NCBI GenBank assembly: GCA_001564255.1 | Contig: LKNC01000007.1 | Span: 1-21,830, forward strand | Direction of reading: 5' to 3' | From: Natrialbaceae archaeon Tc-Br11_E2g1 | GTDB lineage: Archaea; Halobacteriota; Halobacteria; Halobacteriales; Natrialbaceae | DNA length: 21,830 bases | Shown: positions 1 through 7,040 of the stretch, piece by piece | Position numbering within the stretch: the first letter of the stretch is position 1 | How the letters are laid out: every line of letters begins with the position of its first letter | The notes under the pieces: model-generated | What the model saw: only the letters and a program-made list of their open reading frames with translations | Told to the model about the DNA's origin: nothing | Databases searched by the model: none | Program-made: the position numbers and the translations under genes

Positions 1-1
1 C

Positions 2-616
2 GAGGGACTGGTCGCCCGGGTCTTACACGTCGAGCCGGCGGTTACACCGGGACAGCGCGTCGAGGCAGGGGAGCGTCTGGGCACGCTCGTCCGGGCGGGG
101 TTTTTCGCCCCGTGGGTCGACAACCACCTCCACGTCGGGTTTCGCGAACACGGGGCGAACCCGTACCGTGCCAGCGGGTCGCTTCCGATCGAACTCGCCC
201 TCGAGGTCCGACCGCTCGAGTGGGACGGGACGGGGCGGGTCGTCGAGACGGGGGAATCGTCCGTCGTCCTCGATTCCCCGGCACACCCGAACCCGGGGAA
301 GGGGTTCGCCGGAGTTCGTGCCGACGACGGGGGCGTCCTCGACGGCGGGATCCCACACTACGACGGCGGCGGACTCCTCTCTGGTCCCGACGGCCAGGTC
401 TCGCTCAACGGCGACCGCCTCGGGGTCACACACGGACGGACCACGGCGTGGGACGACGTCGTCGTCCTGGCAAACGACGAACCGGTCACCGGCCTCTCGC
501 TTTTCTCCGCCCGTGACGGGGGGTTCGGGGCGAAACTCGTCTGCCCTGACCGGGAATTCCCACCCGGGGACCGCCTCGAGGTGGCGATACGGCCGGCGGC
601 TGACGTCGCTCGGTAG
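2..616 (+). CDS. Partial hypothetical protein with lipoyl/M23-like segment (5' end missing)
   Basis: An open frame enters from the left edge and ends at TAG 614-616, leaving 204 C-terminal residues. The visible N-terminal part has the pattern VxPGQRVxAGExLGxL followed about 20 residues later by NHLHVGFRE. This resembles the hammerhead/lipoyl-like fold and the HLH metal or active-site motif of LytM/M23-type domains. The remaining 150 residues (many D, G and P) show no motif I recognise. The first HxH of a true M23 peptidase would lie upstream of the window, so catalytic activity cannot be judged. Codon use is like the neighbours. The overlapping minus-strand frames are shadows. The gene is real with good confidence; the domain assignment is tentative. 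Confidence 0.65.
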   Translation, partial: EGLVARVLHVEPAVTPGQRVEAGERLGTLVRAGFFAPWVDNHLHVGFREHGANPYRASGSLPIELALEVRPLEWDGTGRVVETGESSVVLDSPAHPNPGKGFAGVRADDGGVLDGGIPHYDGGGLLSGPDGQVSLNGDRLGVTHGRTTAWDDVVVLANDEPVTGLSLFSARDGGFGAKLVCPDREFPPGDRLEVAIRPAADVAR

Positions 617-648
617 AAACGACATCTCCCCTTCAGGTAAGGCTCAAC

Positions 649-655
649 TTTTATA
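649..655 (+). promoter_or_regulatory. TATA box of the winged-helix gene at 681
   Basis: TTTTATA is centred about 28 nt upstream of ATG 681, in an AT-rich spacer with no Shine-Dalgarno sequence. This is the usual haloarchaeal spacing for a leaderless transcript. Confidence 0.65.
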
Positions 656-680
656 CCACTGGCTACGTTGAGTTTAGGAT

Positions 681-974
681 ATGGTAGATACTGACGAGGA
701 GGGCATCGAGGACCTCCCGCCGAGTGCGAAACTCGTTTTCAAAGTCCTCGAGTACGACGGGCCCCTCACTCAGAAACAGATCGTCGAGGAATCTATGCTC
801 TCTGCACGGACCGTCCGGTACGCCCTAGAGCGCCTCGGGGATATCGGGATCGTCGACGAGGATATATACTTCGCGGACGCACGACAGAGCCTCTATCGTA
901 TCGAAGAGCCGATGACCGCCGACGGCGGCGTCGACGATTCGGGTTCCTCCGAGGACGCCTGCTGCGCCGAATAA
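681..974 (+). CDS. Winged helix-turn-helix regulator (MarR/TrmB-like, small)
   Basis: This 97-residue protein has a single winged-helix domain at about residues 12-73. A first helix (PPSAKLVFKVLEY) is followed by a helix-turn-helix (PLTQKQIVEES, then LSARTVRYALERL) and a short wing (GIVDEDIYF...SLYRI). Proteins of this pattern in haloarchaea are small MarR-like DNA-binding proteins; no ligand domain is present. The C-terminal tail is acidic, probably disordered, and carries a Cys pair (DACCAE) that could be redox- or metal-responsive, which is only inference. The TATA box 28 nt upstream supports this start. The next gene, a membrane protein, starts 37 bp downstream with its own TATA-like element. 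The target is unknown. Confidence 0.85.
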   Translation: MVDTDEEGIEDLPPSAKLVFKVLEYDGPLTQKQIVEESMLSARTVRYALERLGDIGIVDEDIYFADARQSLYRIEEPMTADGGVDDSGSSEDACCAE

Positions 975-981
975 CGCTACC

Positions 982-989
982 GTTATTTT
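982..989 (+). promoter_or_regulatory. TATA-like element of the membrane protein gene at 1012
   Basis: GTTATTTT lies about 26 nt upstream of ATG 1012, in the 37-bp gap after the regulator gene. It fits a leaderless promoter, so the two genes need not be strictly co-transcribed. Confidence 0.45.
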
Positions 990-1011
990 CCCGCGGCGAT
1001 CGCTCGGTACC

Positions 1012-1416
1012 ATGGATAAAGACCGATTACCGCGTTGGGGATGGTTGCTCGGTGGGTTGCTCCTGGCCTCGATGGTCGGGACCGTGCTCAACAGCCTCTT
1101 GCTTTTCGATCTCGGACTCCCCGAGAGCTACCAGGTCGTCACGGTGATCACCGCCATGGCCCCCGTACTCGTCTACGTCGGCGTCTGGTACGACGAGGAC
1201 CGTCGCCACTACTGGGAGAACTCCCGGACCTGGATCCTCGGCGACCTCACTTTCGTCCTGCTCGGGGCCTCGCTTGGCTCCTCACTGGCGTTACTGGCGA
1301 TCGACGACGTGGGGGTCCCACAGCTCGTCGGCGATCTGGTGGGGATGACCGGCGGTTTCATGCTCTCGTGGGGGCTGTTCTGGTGGCGAAACCCGGATGT
1401 CTACAGCGAACAGTGA
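1012..1416 (+). CDS. Haloarchaeal four-helix membrane protein, function unknown
   Basis: This 134-residue protein has four predicted transmembrane helices at about residues 8-33, 40-61, 73-97 and 105-125. Short loops are rich in charged and aromatic residues (YDEDRRHYWENSRTW between helices 2 and 3). There is no signal peptide or recognised catalytic motif. Codon use and the TATA-like element upstream support a real gene. It follows the small winged-helix regulator in the same direction, so that regulator may control it, but nothing in the sequence proves this. I do not recognise a characterised family. Confidence 0.8.
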   Translation: MDKDRLPRWGWLLGGLLLASMVGTVLNSLLLFDLGLPESYQVVTVITAMAPVLVYVGVWYDEDRRHYWENSRTWILGDLTFVLLGASLGSSLALLAIDDVGVPQLVGDLVGMTGGFMLSWGLFWWRNPDVYSEQ

Positions 1417-1499
1417 GGGCCCACCCGGCGACCGCGCCTCTCCCCCGTCGCGACCACGGGGTGTGATGTCGACTCCCTCCCTCATGATGAATGATTACG

Positions 1500-1507
1500 T
1501 TTATGTA
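1500..1507 (+). promoter_or_regulatory. TATA box of glmS
   Basis: TTTATGTA is centred 31 nt upstream of ATG 1535, within the most AT-rich part of the 118-bp intergenic region. Transcription would begin a few nt before the start codon. A TCAT...ATGA inverted element (1481-1493) lies just upstream of it. Confidence 0.55.
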
Positions 1508-1534
1508 TGTCGTGTTCTTTCGTGAAGGTACGAC

Positions 1535-1981
1535 ATGCAGAAGACAGTCATCCTCGGTGTCATCGGATCAGATGCACACGTCGTCGGGATCACGATCCTC
1601 GAACAGGCGCTCTCGACGAGCGGCTTCGACGTCGTCAACGTCGGCGTCCAGACCTCCCAGGAGGAGTTCGTCGACGCCGCGAAGGCCCACGACGCCGAGG
1701 CTGTACTCGTCTCCTCGCTTTATGGCCACGCCAAACAGGACTGTGAGGGCTTCCACGAGAAGATCGAGGCGGCCGGACTGGACGTGGCCACCTACATCGG
1801 CGGCAACCTCGCCGTCGGCCAGGACGACTTCGAGGAAACCCGGGCCCGTTTCGAGGACATGGGGTTCGACCGGGTCTTCGATTCCGAGACCGACCCCGAG
1901 GAGGCGATCGCCGCCCTCAACGAGGATCTCGAGGTCGCCGTGGCCGAAGACGGCGAGCACGAACGGCGCCTCGAGGCGTAA
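1535..1981 (+). CDS. glmS: Methylaspartate (glutamate) mutase small subunit S, cobalamin-binding
   Basis: This 148-residue protein has the Rossmann-like B12-binding fold of the mutase sigma chain (GlmS/MamA). The signature DxHxxG is at D13-H15-G18 (SDAHVVG); His15 would be the lower axial cobalt ligand. The conserved stretches GFDVVNVGV, LVSSLYG, YIGGNLAVG and MGFDRVF follow in family order. The short C-terminal tail after about residue 137 is acidic and extra. With the catalytic E chain it interconverts glutamate and 3-methylaspartate; in haloarchaea this is a step of the methylaspartate cycle for acetyl-CoA assimilation. Methylmalonyl-CoA mutase is excluded because its motif is GLDGHDRG. 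The usual partner gene glmE/mamB is absent: the next genes lie on the other strand and are unrelated. It has its own TATA box. Confidence 0.93.
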   Translation: MQKTVILGVIGSDAHVVGITILEQALSTSGFDVVNVGVQTSQEEFVDAAKAHDAEAVLVSSLYGHAKQDCEGFHEKIEAAGLDVATYIGGNLAVGQDDFEETRARFEDMGFDRVFDSETDPEEAIAALNEDLEVAVAEDGEHERRLEA

Positions 1982-2023
1982 CTTCGGCCCCCCCGGCCGG
2001 CGTCTCGCTCGTTTCCCTCGAGG

Positions 2024-2233
2024 TCAATCGACCCCCTGCAGGAAGATCCCGAGATAGATCGAGACGACGGCACAGGCGACGCCGATCCAAAAGAGGACGC
2101 TGTAGGCCGAGATGGTCACGACGGGGACGGAATCGGTCGAGACCGACCCGAGAAAGCCGACGATCACGAGGGCGATCGCGGCGAGTCGCAGGACGCTCGC
2201 GACCCACGTACTCGACGCTCCGACGGGAACCAT
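2024..2233 (-). CDS. Small two-helix membrane protein downstream of the PIN-ATPase
   Basis: This 69-residue protein has two hydrophobic helices at about residues 10-31 and 38-66 and almost no soluble part. Its ATG (2231-2233) lies 8 bp after the stop of the PIN-ATPase-KH gene on the same strand, so the two are very likely co-transcribed. No motif suggests a function. It may be an accessory membrane protein or simply a passenger in the operon. The short spacing and the clean two-helix pattern support a real gene. Confidence 0.75.
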   Translation of the reverse strand: MVPVGASSTWVASVLRLAAIALVIVGFLGSVSTDSVPVVTISAYSVLFWIGVACAVVSIYLGIFLQGVD

Positions 2234-2241
2234 CTCGAGTG

Positions 2242-4104
2242 TTAGACGACCGTGATGGGCTGTTTCCGGTCGATCGCCCGTTCGAGTTCCTCGGCGATCG
2301 AGCTCCCGCGTGAGACCTGGATCTCCCCGCCACGGCTGACGGTGGCGGTAAAGAGGTACTCGCCGCCGGCCTGGATCTCGACGGTCTCGCCGTGGTTGCC
2401 GTCGACGGGGATCACGACGTGTCTCGAGGTGATCTCGGGGGTGACGATCCGGCCGGCCTGTCCGCCGGCGGGGGTGTTCCCTGCCCTATCGCCGGCGGCG
2501 CTACTGCTCGCGTGGCCCGGCTTCTCGTCGTGGGTACGGACGTCGATGTCGATCCCGAGCCGGTTCTCGATGTCGGTGATCCGGCCGCCGCCTTTGCCGA
2601 TCACACTCGAGATGTCGCCCTCGTCGACGTAGACGACCGCCCGATCCTGACTCTTGAGTTCGACGTCGACGTAGCCGTGGGCGATCGAGCGGATCTCGCG
2701 TTCGATCTCCTGTTTGGCGATGCGGTCGACGCCGGACTCGCTTTCGGGGCCGTCCTCGTCGGTGAGCGGGACGGTGACGACCTGGCGGTTGAAGGTGTAG
2801 ATCTCGTAGGCGGGTTCGCCGGTCCGGAAGTCGGTGACGAGGATGACCGGACGGGCCAGGTCCTCCTCGGTGAGCCCCGCGGGCACCTTGACCTCGGTTT
2901 TGACGTCGTAGACCGTCGACACCTCGCCGGCCTCGATGTAGACGACGGTGTCGACCACCTGTGGGATCACGCCGAGTTCGACCCGGCCGATCAGCCGCTG
3001 GAGGGCGTCGATCGGACGGGTTGCGTGGACGACACCGATCATGCCGACGCCGGCCAGTCGCATGTCCCCGAAGACCTCGAAGTCGTCGGTCTTGCGGACC
3101 TCGTCGTAGATGGTGTAGTCCGGTCGGACCATGAGCAAGGCGTCGGCGGTCTTTTCCATCCGCCCGCCGAGTTCGGTGTACTGGGTGATCTCGGGGCCGA
3201 CCTGGAGGTCCCGCGGTTTCTCCATCGTCTTGACCGCGTAGTCGTTGTCGTTGAGATAGCGGGCGACCGACTGGGCGAACGTGGATTTGCCCGCCCCGGG
3301 TGAGCCCGAGATGAGCACGCCACGCTGGGCCTCGAGCAATCGACCTTTGAGCTCGTCGGCGTGTTCGTAGTCCTCGATGTCGGTCTGGGCGATGGGTTTG
3401 ACGGCGGTGATCTCGATGCCATCGGAGAAGGGCGGACGGGCCATCGCGATCCGGTAGTCCCTGAACTGGACGATCTTCATGCCCGGTTCCGACAGTTCGA
3501 TAAAGCCATCCGAGGACTCTCGGGCACCGTCTACGACCTCGCGGGCGTAGGTGTCCATCGTCCCCTCGTCGAGGGGTTCCTCGGCGACCGGCTCGTAGTG
3601 CATCCCGCCGAGCTCGCCGCGTTTGGCCATCGGGACGGCGTCCGTTTTCAGGTGGACGCTCATCGTCTCCGAATCGAAGTACTCCTCGATCGTGAGCGTC
3701 CCGACCTCCCGAACTTCCGGGGAGACGTACTCGACCTCGAGGCCTTTCGCCTTCGCGACTTCGGCCTGGACGACGTCACTCGTGAAGAAGGTGGCCTCGA
3801 GGTCCTCGGCCAGATCGCGGATCAGGGCGTCGATCTCGCCCTCGGAGGCGTGGCCGCGCTCGATCGCGGTCGGGCGTTCGCCGACGTACTCGAGGTCGAT
3901 CGTCCCGTCCTCGGCCAGGGCAGTCAGGGCCTGGAGTTCCTCGAGACCCTCCCAGCCGCCGTCGAGGCCGTCGTTCGCCTGGGCCTCGAGTTCGGCGACG
4001 ACTGCTTCGGGGACACAGATCGTCGCGTCCTCGAACGACCCGTCTTCGATCGCCAGGGAGACGCGGCCGTCGATGACCACGCTCGTGTCCGGCACGACGT
4101 TCAT
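2242..4104 (-). CDS. PIN domain-ATPase-KH protein (PINc/VapC family ATPase, PINA-like)
   Basis: This 620-residue protein has three recognisable modules. An N-terminal PIN fold (about 1-130) starts PDTSVVIDG, with acidic residues D6, D12, E39 and D110 as candidate metal ligands. A RecA/PilT-like ATPase (about 205-450) carries Walker A GSPGAGKST (267-275) and a Walker B-like IYDEVR (D334-E335). A KH domain around VIGKGGGRI (501-509) follows. A Gly/Ser/Ala-rich linker (about 528-550) then leads to a C-terminal beta-rich domain (555-620). Crenarchaeal PINA of this family (COG1855) is a hexameric ATPase reported to act on Holliday junctions with Hjc/Hjm; whether this protein does the same is inference. 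A TATA box 26 nt upstream supports the start. It heads a two-gene operon and is divergent from hemAT. Confidence 0.93.
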   Translation of the reverse strand: MNVVPDTSVVIDGRVSLAIEDGSFEDATICVPEAVVAELEAQANDGLDGGWEGLEELQALTALAEDGTIDLEYVGERPTAIERGHASEGEIDALIRDLAEDLEATFFTSDVVQAEVAKAKGLEVEYVSPEVREVGTLTIEEYFDSETMSVHLKTDAVPMAKRGELGGMHYEPVAEEPLDEGTMDTYAREVVDGARESSDGFIELSEPGMKIVQFRDYRIAMARPPFSDGIEITAVKPIAQTDIEDYEHADELKGRLLEAQRGVLISGSPGAGKSTFAQSVARYLNDNDYAVKTMEKPRDLQVGPEITQYTELGGRMEKTADALLMVRPDYTIYDEVRKTDDFEVFGDMRLAGVGMIGVVHATRPIDALQRLIGRVELGVIPQVVDTVVYIEAGEVSTVYDVKTEVKVPAGLTEEDLARPVILVTDFRTGEPAYEIYTFNRQVVTVPLTDEDGPESESGVDRIAKQEIEREIRSIAHGYVDVELKSQDRAVVYVDEGDISSVIGKGGGRITDIENRLGIDIDVRTHDEKPGHASSSAAGDRAGNTPAGGQAGRIVTPEITSRHVVIPVDGNHGETVEIQAGGEYLFTATVSRGGEIQVSRGSSIAEELERAIDRKQPITVV

Positions 4105-4126
4105 ACGGTACTTTGGACTCGTCGTC

Positions 4127-4133
4127 GTATAAG
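4127..4133 (-). promoter_or_regulatory. TATA box of the PIN-ATPase operon
   Basis: On the minus strand CTTATAC lies about 26 nt upstream of ATG 4104, with no ribosome-binding site, consistent with a leaderless transcript. Confidence 0.6.
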
Positions 4134-4184
4134 GGTGCGGGACGGAAGTGGGCCGCAGTCGGAGAATATGTTCGAGTCTACACA

Positions 4185-4209
4185 GTTAAACTTAACCGAA
4201 TATGCATAT
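4185..4209 (+). promoter_or_regulatory. hemAT promoter region with a palindrome
   Basis: TTAAACTTAACC (4185-4196) is TATA-like and about 30 nt upstream of ATG 4220. Between it and the start lies the perfect 10-bp palindrome ATATGCATAT (4200-4209), overlapped by a second one, GCATATATGC (4204-4213). A bound regulator would cover the likely transcription start. The same 8-bp core occurs before metY at 12461-12470. Confidence 0.45.
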
Positions 4210-4219
4210 ATGCTTCCGT

Positions 4220-5869
4220 ATGGACCCGGAACGGAAGTTCGGTCGTGGGGGATTGAACCGTTTTCTCGACGTCGACGAACTCGTCGAGAACATCGGCCTG
4301 GACGAAGAGGAGATCGCCTGGCGAAAGGATTTCATCGGATTCAACGACGAGGACGAGCGACGACTGTCGGATCTCGAGGCGCTCTTGCGCGAGAACCAAG
4401 AGGAGATCGCCGAGGACTTCTACGACAACCTGATCCAGTACGAGCAAGCCCGTGAGGTGATCGAGCGGTCGCCGAAAGGCGTAGAGCAGTTAAAACAGAC
4501 CCAGCGGGCGTACCTGGTCAGCCTCGCTAGTGGCGATTACGACCGGGGGTACTTCGAGAACCGGGCACGGATCGGGAAACTCCACGAGATGATCGACATG
4601 CCCCTGAAACAGTACGTCGGCCAGTACGGCGTCTACTACGACCTGATCCTCTCGCGGATGACCGAGCGGGTCAGATCGGACGTCGACGACATCGTCGAAG
4701 AGTGTGTCGCCGAACACCTGGAGGACGACTCGGACGAGTCGGGTGGGCTGCTCGCGGCCCTCGGGTTCGGCGGGGAGTCGAGTGACGACGACTACGAGGA
4801 GTTCGTGGACGTACTCGAGGGCCGGATCGACGAGGCCGTCGAGGACACGATGCGGGACGTCCTGGCGCTCCTTCGGATCATCAACCTCGACTTGCAGGTC
4901 GCCGCCGACACCTACGTCGATTCCTACGCCCAGGACCTAGAGCGGGCGGTCGATCGCCGGGACGAACTCGCCTCCGAGGTCGAACAGGACGTGGAAGCCC
5001 CCGTCGAGGAGCTGTACGACGCGAGCGAAGACGTCGCCGAACGCGCAGAACGGATCAGCCAACTGACCGACGAGCAAGCCGACGACGTCGGGCGCGCCGC
5101 GACGGAACTCGGCGACGTCAGTGCCGCCGTCGAGGAGGTCGCGGCGGTGACAGACGAGGTGAGTCAGGCGAGCGAACGGACCGAAGCGCTCGCGGCGAGC
5201 GGTGCACGGTCGGCCGACGAGGCCCTTTCGGCACTCGAGGAGATCGACGACGCCACAGAACGGGTCAGTTCGGCCGCCGCGGACCTAGAAGAGCGAACCG
5301 ACGAGATCGACGACGTCGTCGAGCGAATCGACGAACTCGCAAAGCGGACGAAGGTGCTCGCGACGAACGCGAACATCGAGGCCTCACGGGCGGGTGAGTC
5401 GACCGGGACGCTGTCGGTCATCGCCGAGGAGGTGATGGAGTTCTCCGAAAACGCCCGCGCCGATCTCGAGGAGATCGAGGCGGTCGTCGAGGAGGTTCGG
5501 TCGGGGGCGGTCGGGACCGTCGAGACGATGGACGAGACGGTAGACCGGGTCGAGGAAGGGACCGACCGGGTCCGGGAGACGGTCGACGACCTCGACGAGA
5601 TCCACGACTCGGCCCGCGAAACCGCAAGCGGGATGGACGACGTCGCACAGGCGGCCGACCAGCAGGCCGAAAGCGTCGAGGTGATCGCCAAGACCGTCGA
5701 GGACGTTTCGGATGCCGCAGACCACGTCGCAGGCGAGGCCGAGGCCGTCGCGGCCGCGAGCCAGGAGCAGGCGGCAAACGTCAGGGAGGTCGCCCACTCG
5801 GTGAGTCGGCTGACCGACACCGAACCGATAGAACAGGAGCCGGTGTACGAACAGATGTCGGTGAACTAG
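4220..5869 (+). CDS. hemAT: HemAT haem-based aerotaxis transducer (globin-coupled MCP)
   Basis: This is a soluble 549-residue signal transducer without transmembrane helices. Residues about 20-165 form a sensor globin. His122 (in RIGKLHEM) is the expected proximal haem ligand, followed by the family stretch QYVGQYGVYYDLI. An acidic and Gly-rich insertion (about 168-195) and a helical linker lead to the methyl-accepting coiled coil (about 250-530). Its signalling hairpin tip is at residues 374-412 (LATNANIEASRAGE...). The role known for the family is binding O2 and signalling to CheA/CheW for aerotaxis. I prefer ATG 4220 over the in-frame ATG 4202: the protein then begins MDPERKFGRGG, and the TATA-like element is at the right distance, whereas 4202 falls inside the palindrome. 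It is longer than the roughly 490-residue HemAT of Halobacterium. Confidence 0.94.
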   Translation: MDPERKFGRGGLNRFLDVDELVENIGLDEEEIAWRKDFIGFNDEDERRLSDLEALLRENQEEIAEDFYDNLIQYEQAREVIERSPKGVEQLKQTQRAYLVSLASGDYDRGYFENRARIGKLHEMIDMPLKQYVGQYGVYYDLILSRMTERVRSDVDDIVEECVAEHLEDDSDESGGLLAALGFGGESSDDDYEEFVDVLEGRIDEAVEDTMRDVLALLRIINLDLQVAADTYVDSYAQDLERAVDRRDELASEVEQDVEAPVEELYDASEDVAERAERISQLTDEQADDVGRAATELGDVSAAVEEVAAVTDEVSQASERTEALAASGARSADEALSALEEIDDATERVSSAAADLEERTDEIDDVVERIDELAKRTKVLATNANIEASRAGESTGTLSVIAEEVMEFSENARADLEEIEAVVEEVRSGAVGTVETMDETVDRVEEGTDRVRETVDDLDEIHDSARETASGMDDVAQAADQQAESVEVIAKTVEDVSDAADHVAGEAEAVAAASQEQAANVREVAHSVSRLTDTEPIEQEPVYEQMSVN

Positions 5870-5911
5870 ATCACCGACCGACTTACCCCCCAGGAGATCC
5901 CCCTTTTGGAT

Positions 5912-6976
5912 ATGGACGTTCTCGAGTTGAGCCGGGAACTCGTCGGGATTCCGAGCCACGACGACGAACGGGTCGCCGGCGACTACATAGCGGAGTGGCT
6001 ACGCGAGCGGACGGACGCGACGGTTCGCCGAGACGAGGTCGGCAACGTCTTCGCCCGGAAAGGGGCGGGGCCGACGCTCGCTCTCGTCGGCCACCACGAC
6101 GTCGTCCCACCCGACGAGTCACAGGTCGAGGACGGTGGGTACGTCCTCAAACGCCGTGGCGATCGCCTCTACGGCCGTGGGTCGGCGGACATGAAAGGCG
6201 CGGTGGCGGCCGCCGCCCTCGCCTTCCGGGACGCCGAGCCGTCGGGCGAACTCGTCTTCGCGAGTTTCGTCGGCGAGGAAGTCGGCGGCGTCGGAGCCCG
6301 CCACGCGATCGACGGGGGCTTTACCCCCGACTACGCCGTCGTCGGCGAGGGATCGACGGGCTACTCGAGTCCCGGAACTACCGACGTCGCCGTCGCCCAC
6401 AAAGGGAGACGGGGGAGCACGATCACCGCGACCGGGACCACAGCTCACGCGAGCGAGCCGGCTGCGGGAACGAACGCGATCTACCGGGCGACCGAGGCGA
6501 TCGAGGAGATCAGGGGCCTCCAGACGCCCGTCGTCTCCGTCGCGGGCGAGCGCCTCGAGGGGAAAGTCGCCGTCACGGAGGTCGAGGGCGGATCGGCGAT
6601 GAACGTCGTTCCCGACCGATGTCGGGTTACGGTCGACGAACGGACGGTTCCCGGCGAGCGCGTACCTCTGGAGCGCGTCGAACGGGAGGGCGTCGAGTGG
6701 ACGGTCGACCAGGACCTGCCGCCGATGGAGTGTACCGACGAGGCGTTTTCCGAGAGCGTCCTCGAGGCAGCCCGACTCGCCGGGGAGGGGACGCCCGAAC
6801 ACGTCACGAAACCCCACGCGACCGACGCCGGCTGGCTCTCGCAGGCGGGGACCGAATGTGTGATCTGTGGGCCCGCCGAACCCGGTGAGGCACACACGGC
6901 CGACGAGAGCGTCTCCCTCGAGGTACTGAGGCGGTGTCGGGAGATCTACCGACACGTCGCCGAGAGTTGGCCGTAG
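5912..6976 (+). CDS. M20 family metallopeptidase/deacylase (DapE/ArgE-like)
   Basis: This 354-residue protein belongs to the M20 dinuclear zinc hydrolases. Motifs in order are GHHDVV (first metal His with catalytic Asp), GRGSADMKGA (bridging Asp), FVGEEVGGVG (catalytic Glu pair) and the C-terminal GEAHTADE (metal His). The dimerisation lid lies between about residues 165 and 270 (HKGRRGSTITATGTTAHAS...). Members remove N-acyl groups in lysine or arginine synthesis or cleave dipeptides; the substrate cannot be fixed from sequence. ATG 5912 is preferred over the in-frame TTG 5906 because it gives the natural start MDVLELSREL and has GGAG at 5893-5896. It follows hemAT by 42 bp on the same strand, and a weak TATA-like ACTTACC could also drive it independently. 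Confidence 0.9.
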   Translation: MDVLELSRELVGIPSHDDERVAGDYIAEWLRERTDATVRRDEVGNVFARKGAGPTLALVGHHDVVPPDESQVEDGGYVLKRRGDRLYGRGSADMKGAVAAAALAFRDAEPSGELVFASFVGEEVGGVGARHAIDGGFTPDYAVVGEGSTGYSSPGTTDVAVAHKGRRGSTITATGTTAHASEPAAGTNAIYRATEAIEEIRGLQTPVVSVAGERLEGKVAVTEVEGGSAMNVVPDRCRVTVDERTVPGERVPLERVEREGVEWTVDQDLPPMECTDEAFSESVLEAARLAGEGTPEHVTKPHATDAGWLSQAGTECVICGPAEPGEAHTADESVSLEVLRRCREIYRHVAESWP

Positions 6977-7040
6977 GTCAGCGCGTCATAGAACGAGGGA
7001 AAGGCCGTGAGTCGAACGGGCCGACACTCCGGTTTCAGTA

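Noticed and set aside
4202..4219. Upstream ATG of hemAT
   Set aside because: It falls inside the palindrome and too close to the TATA-like element; ATG 4220 gives the family-like N terminus.
2392..4455. Long plus-strand frames opposite the PIN-ATPase gene
   Set aside because: They mirror the real minus-strand coding sequence and run across its promoter; the composition is an antisense artefact.
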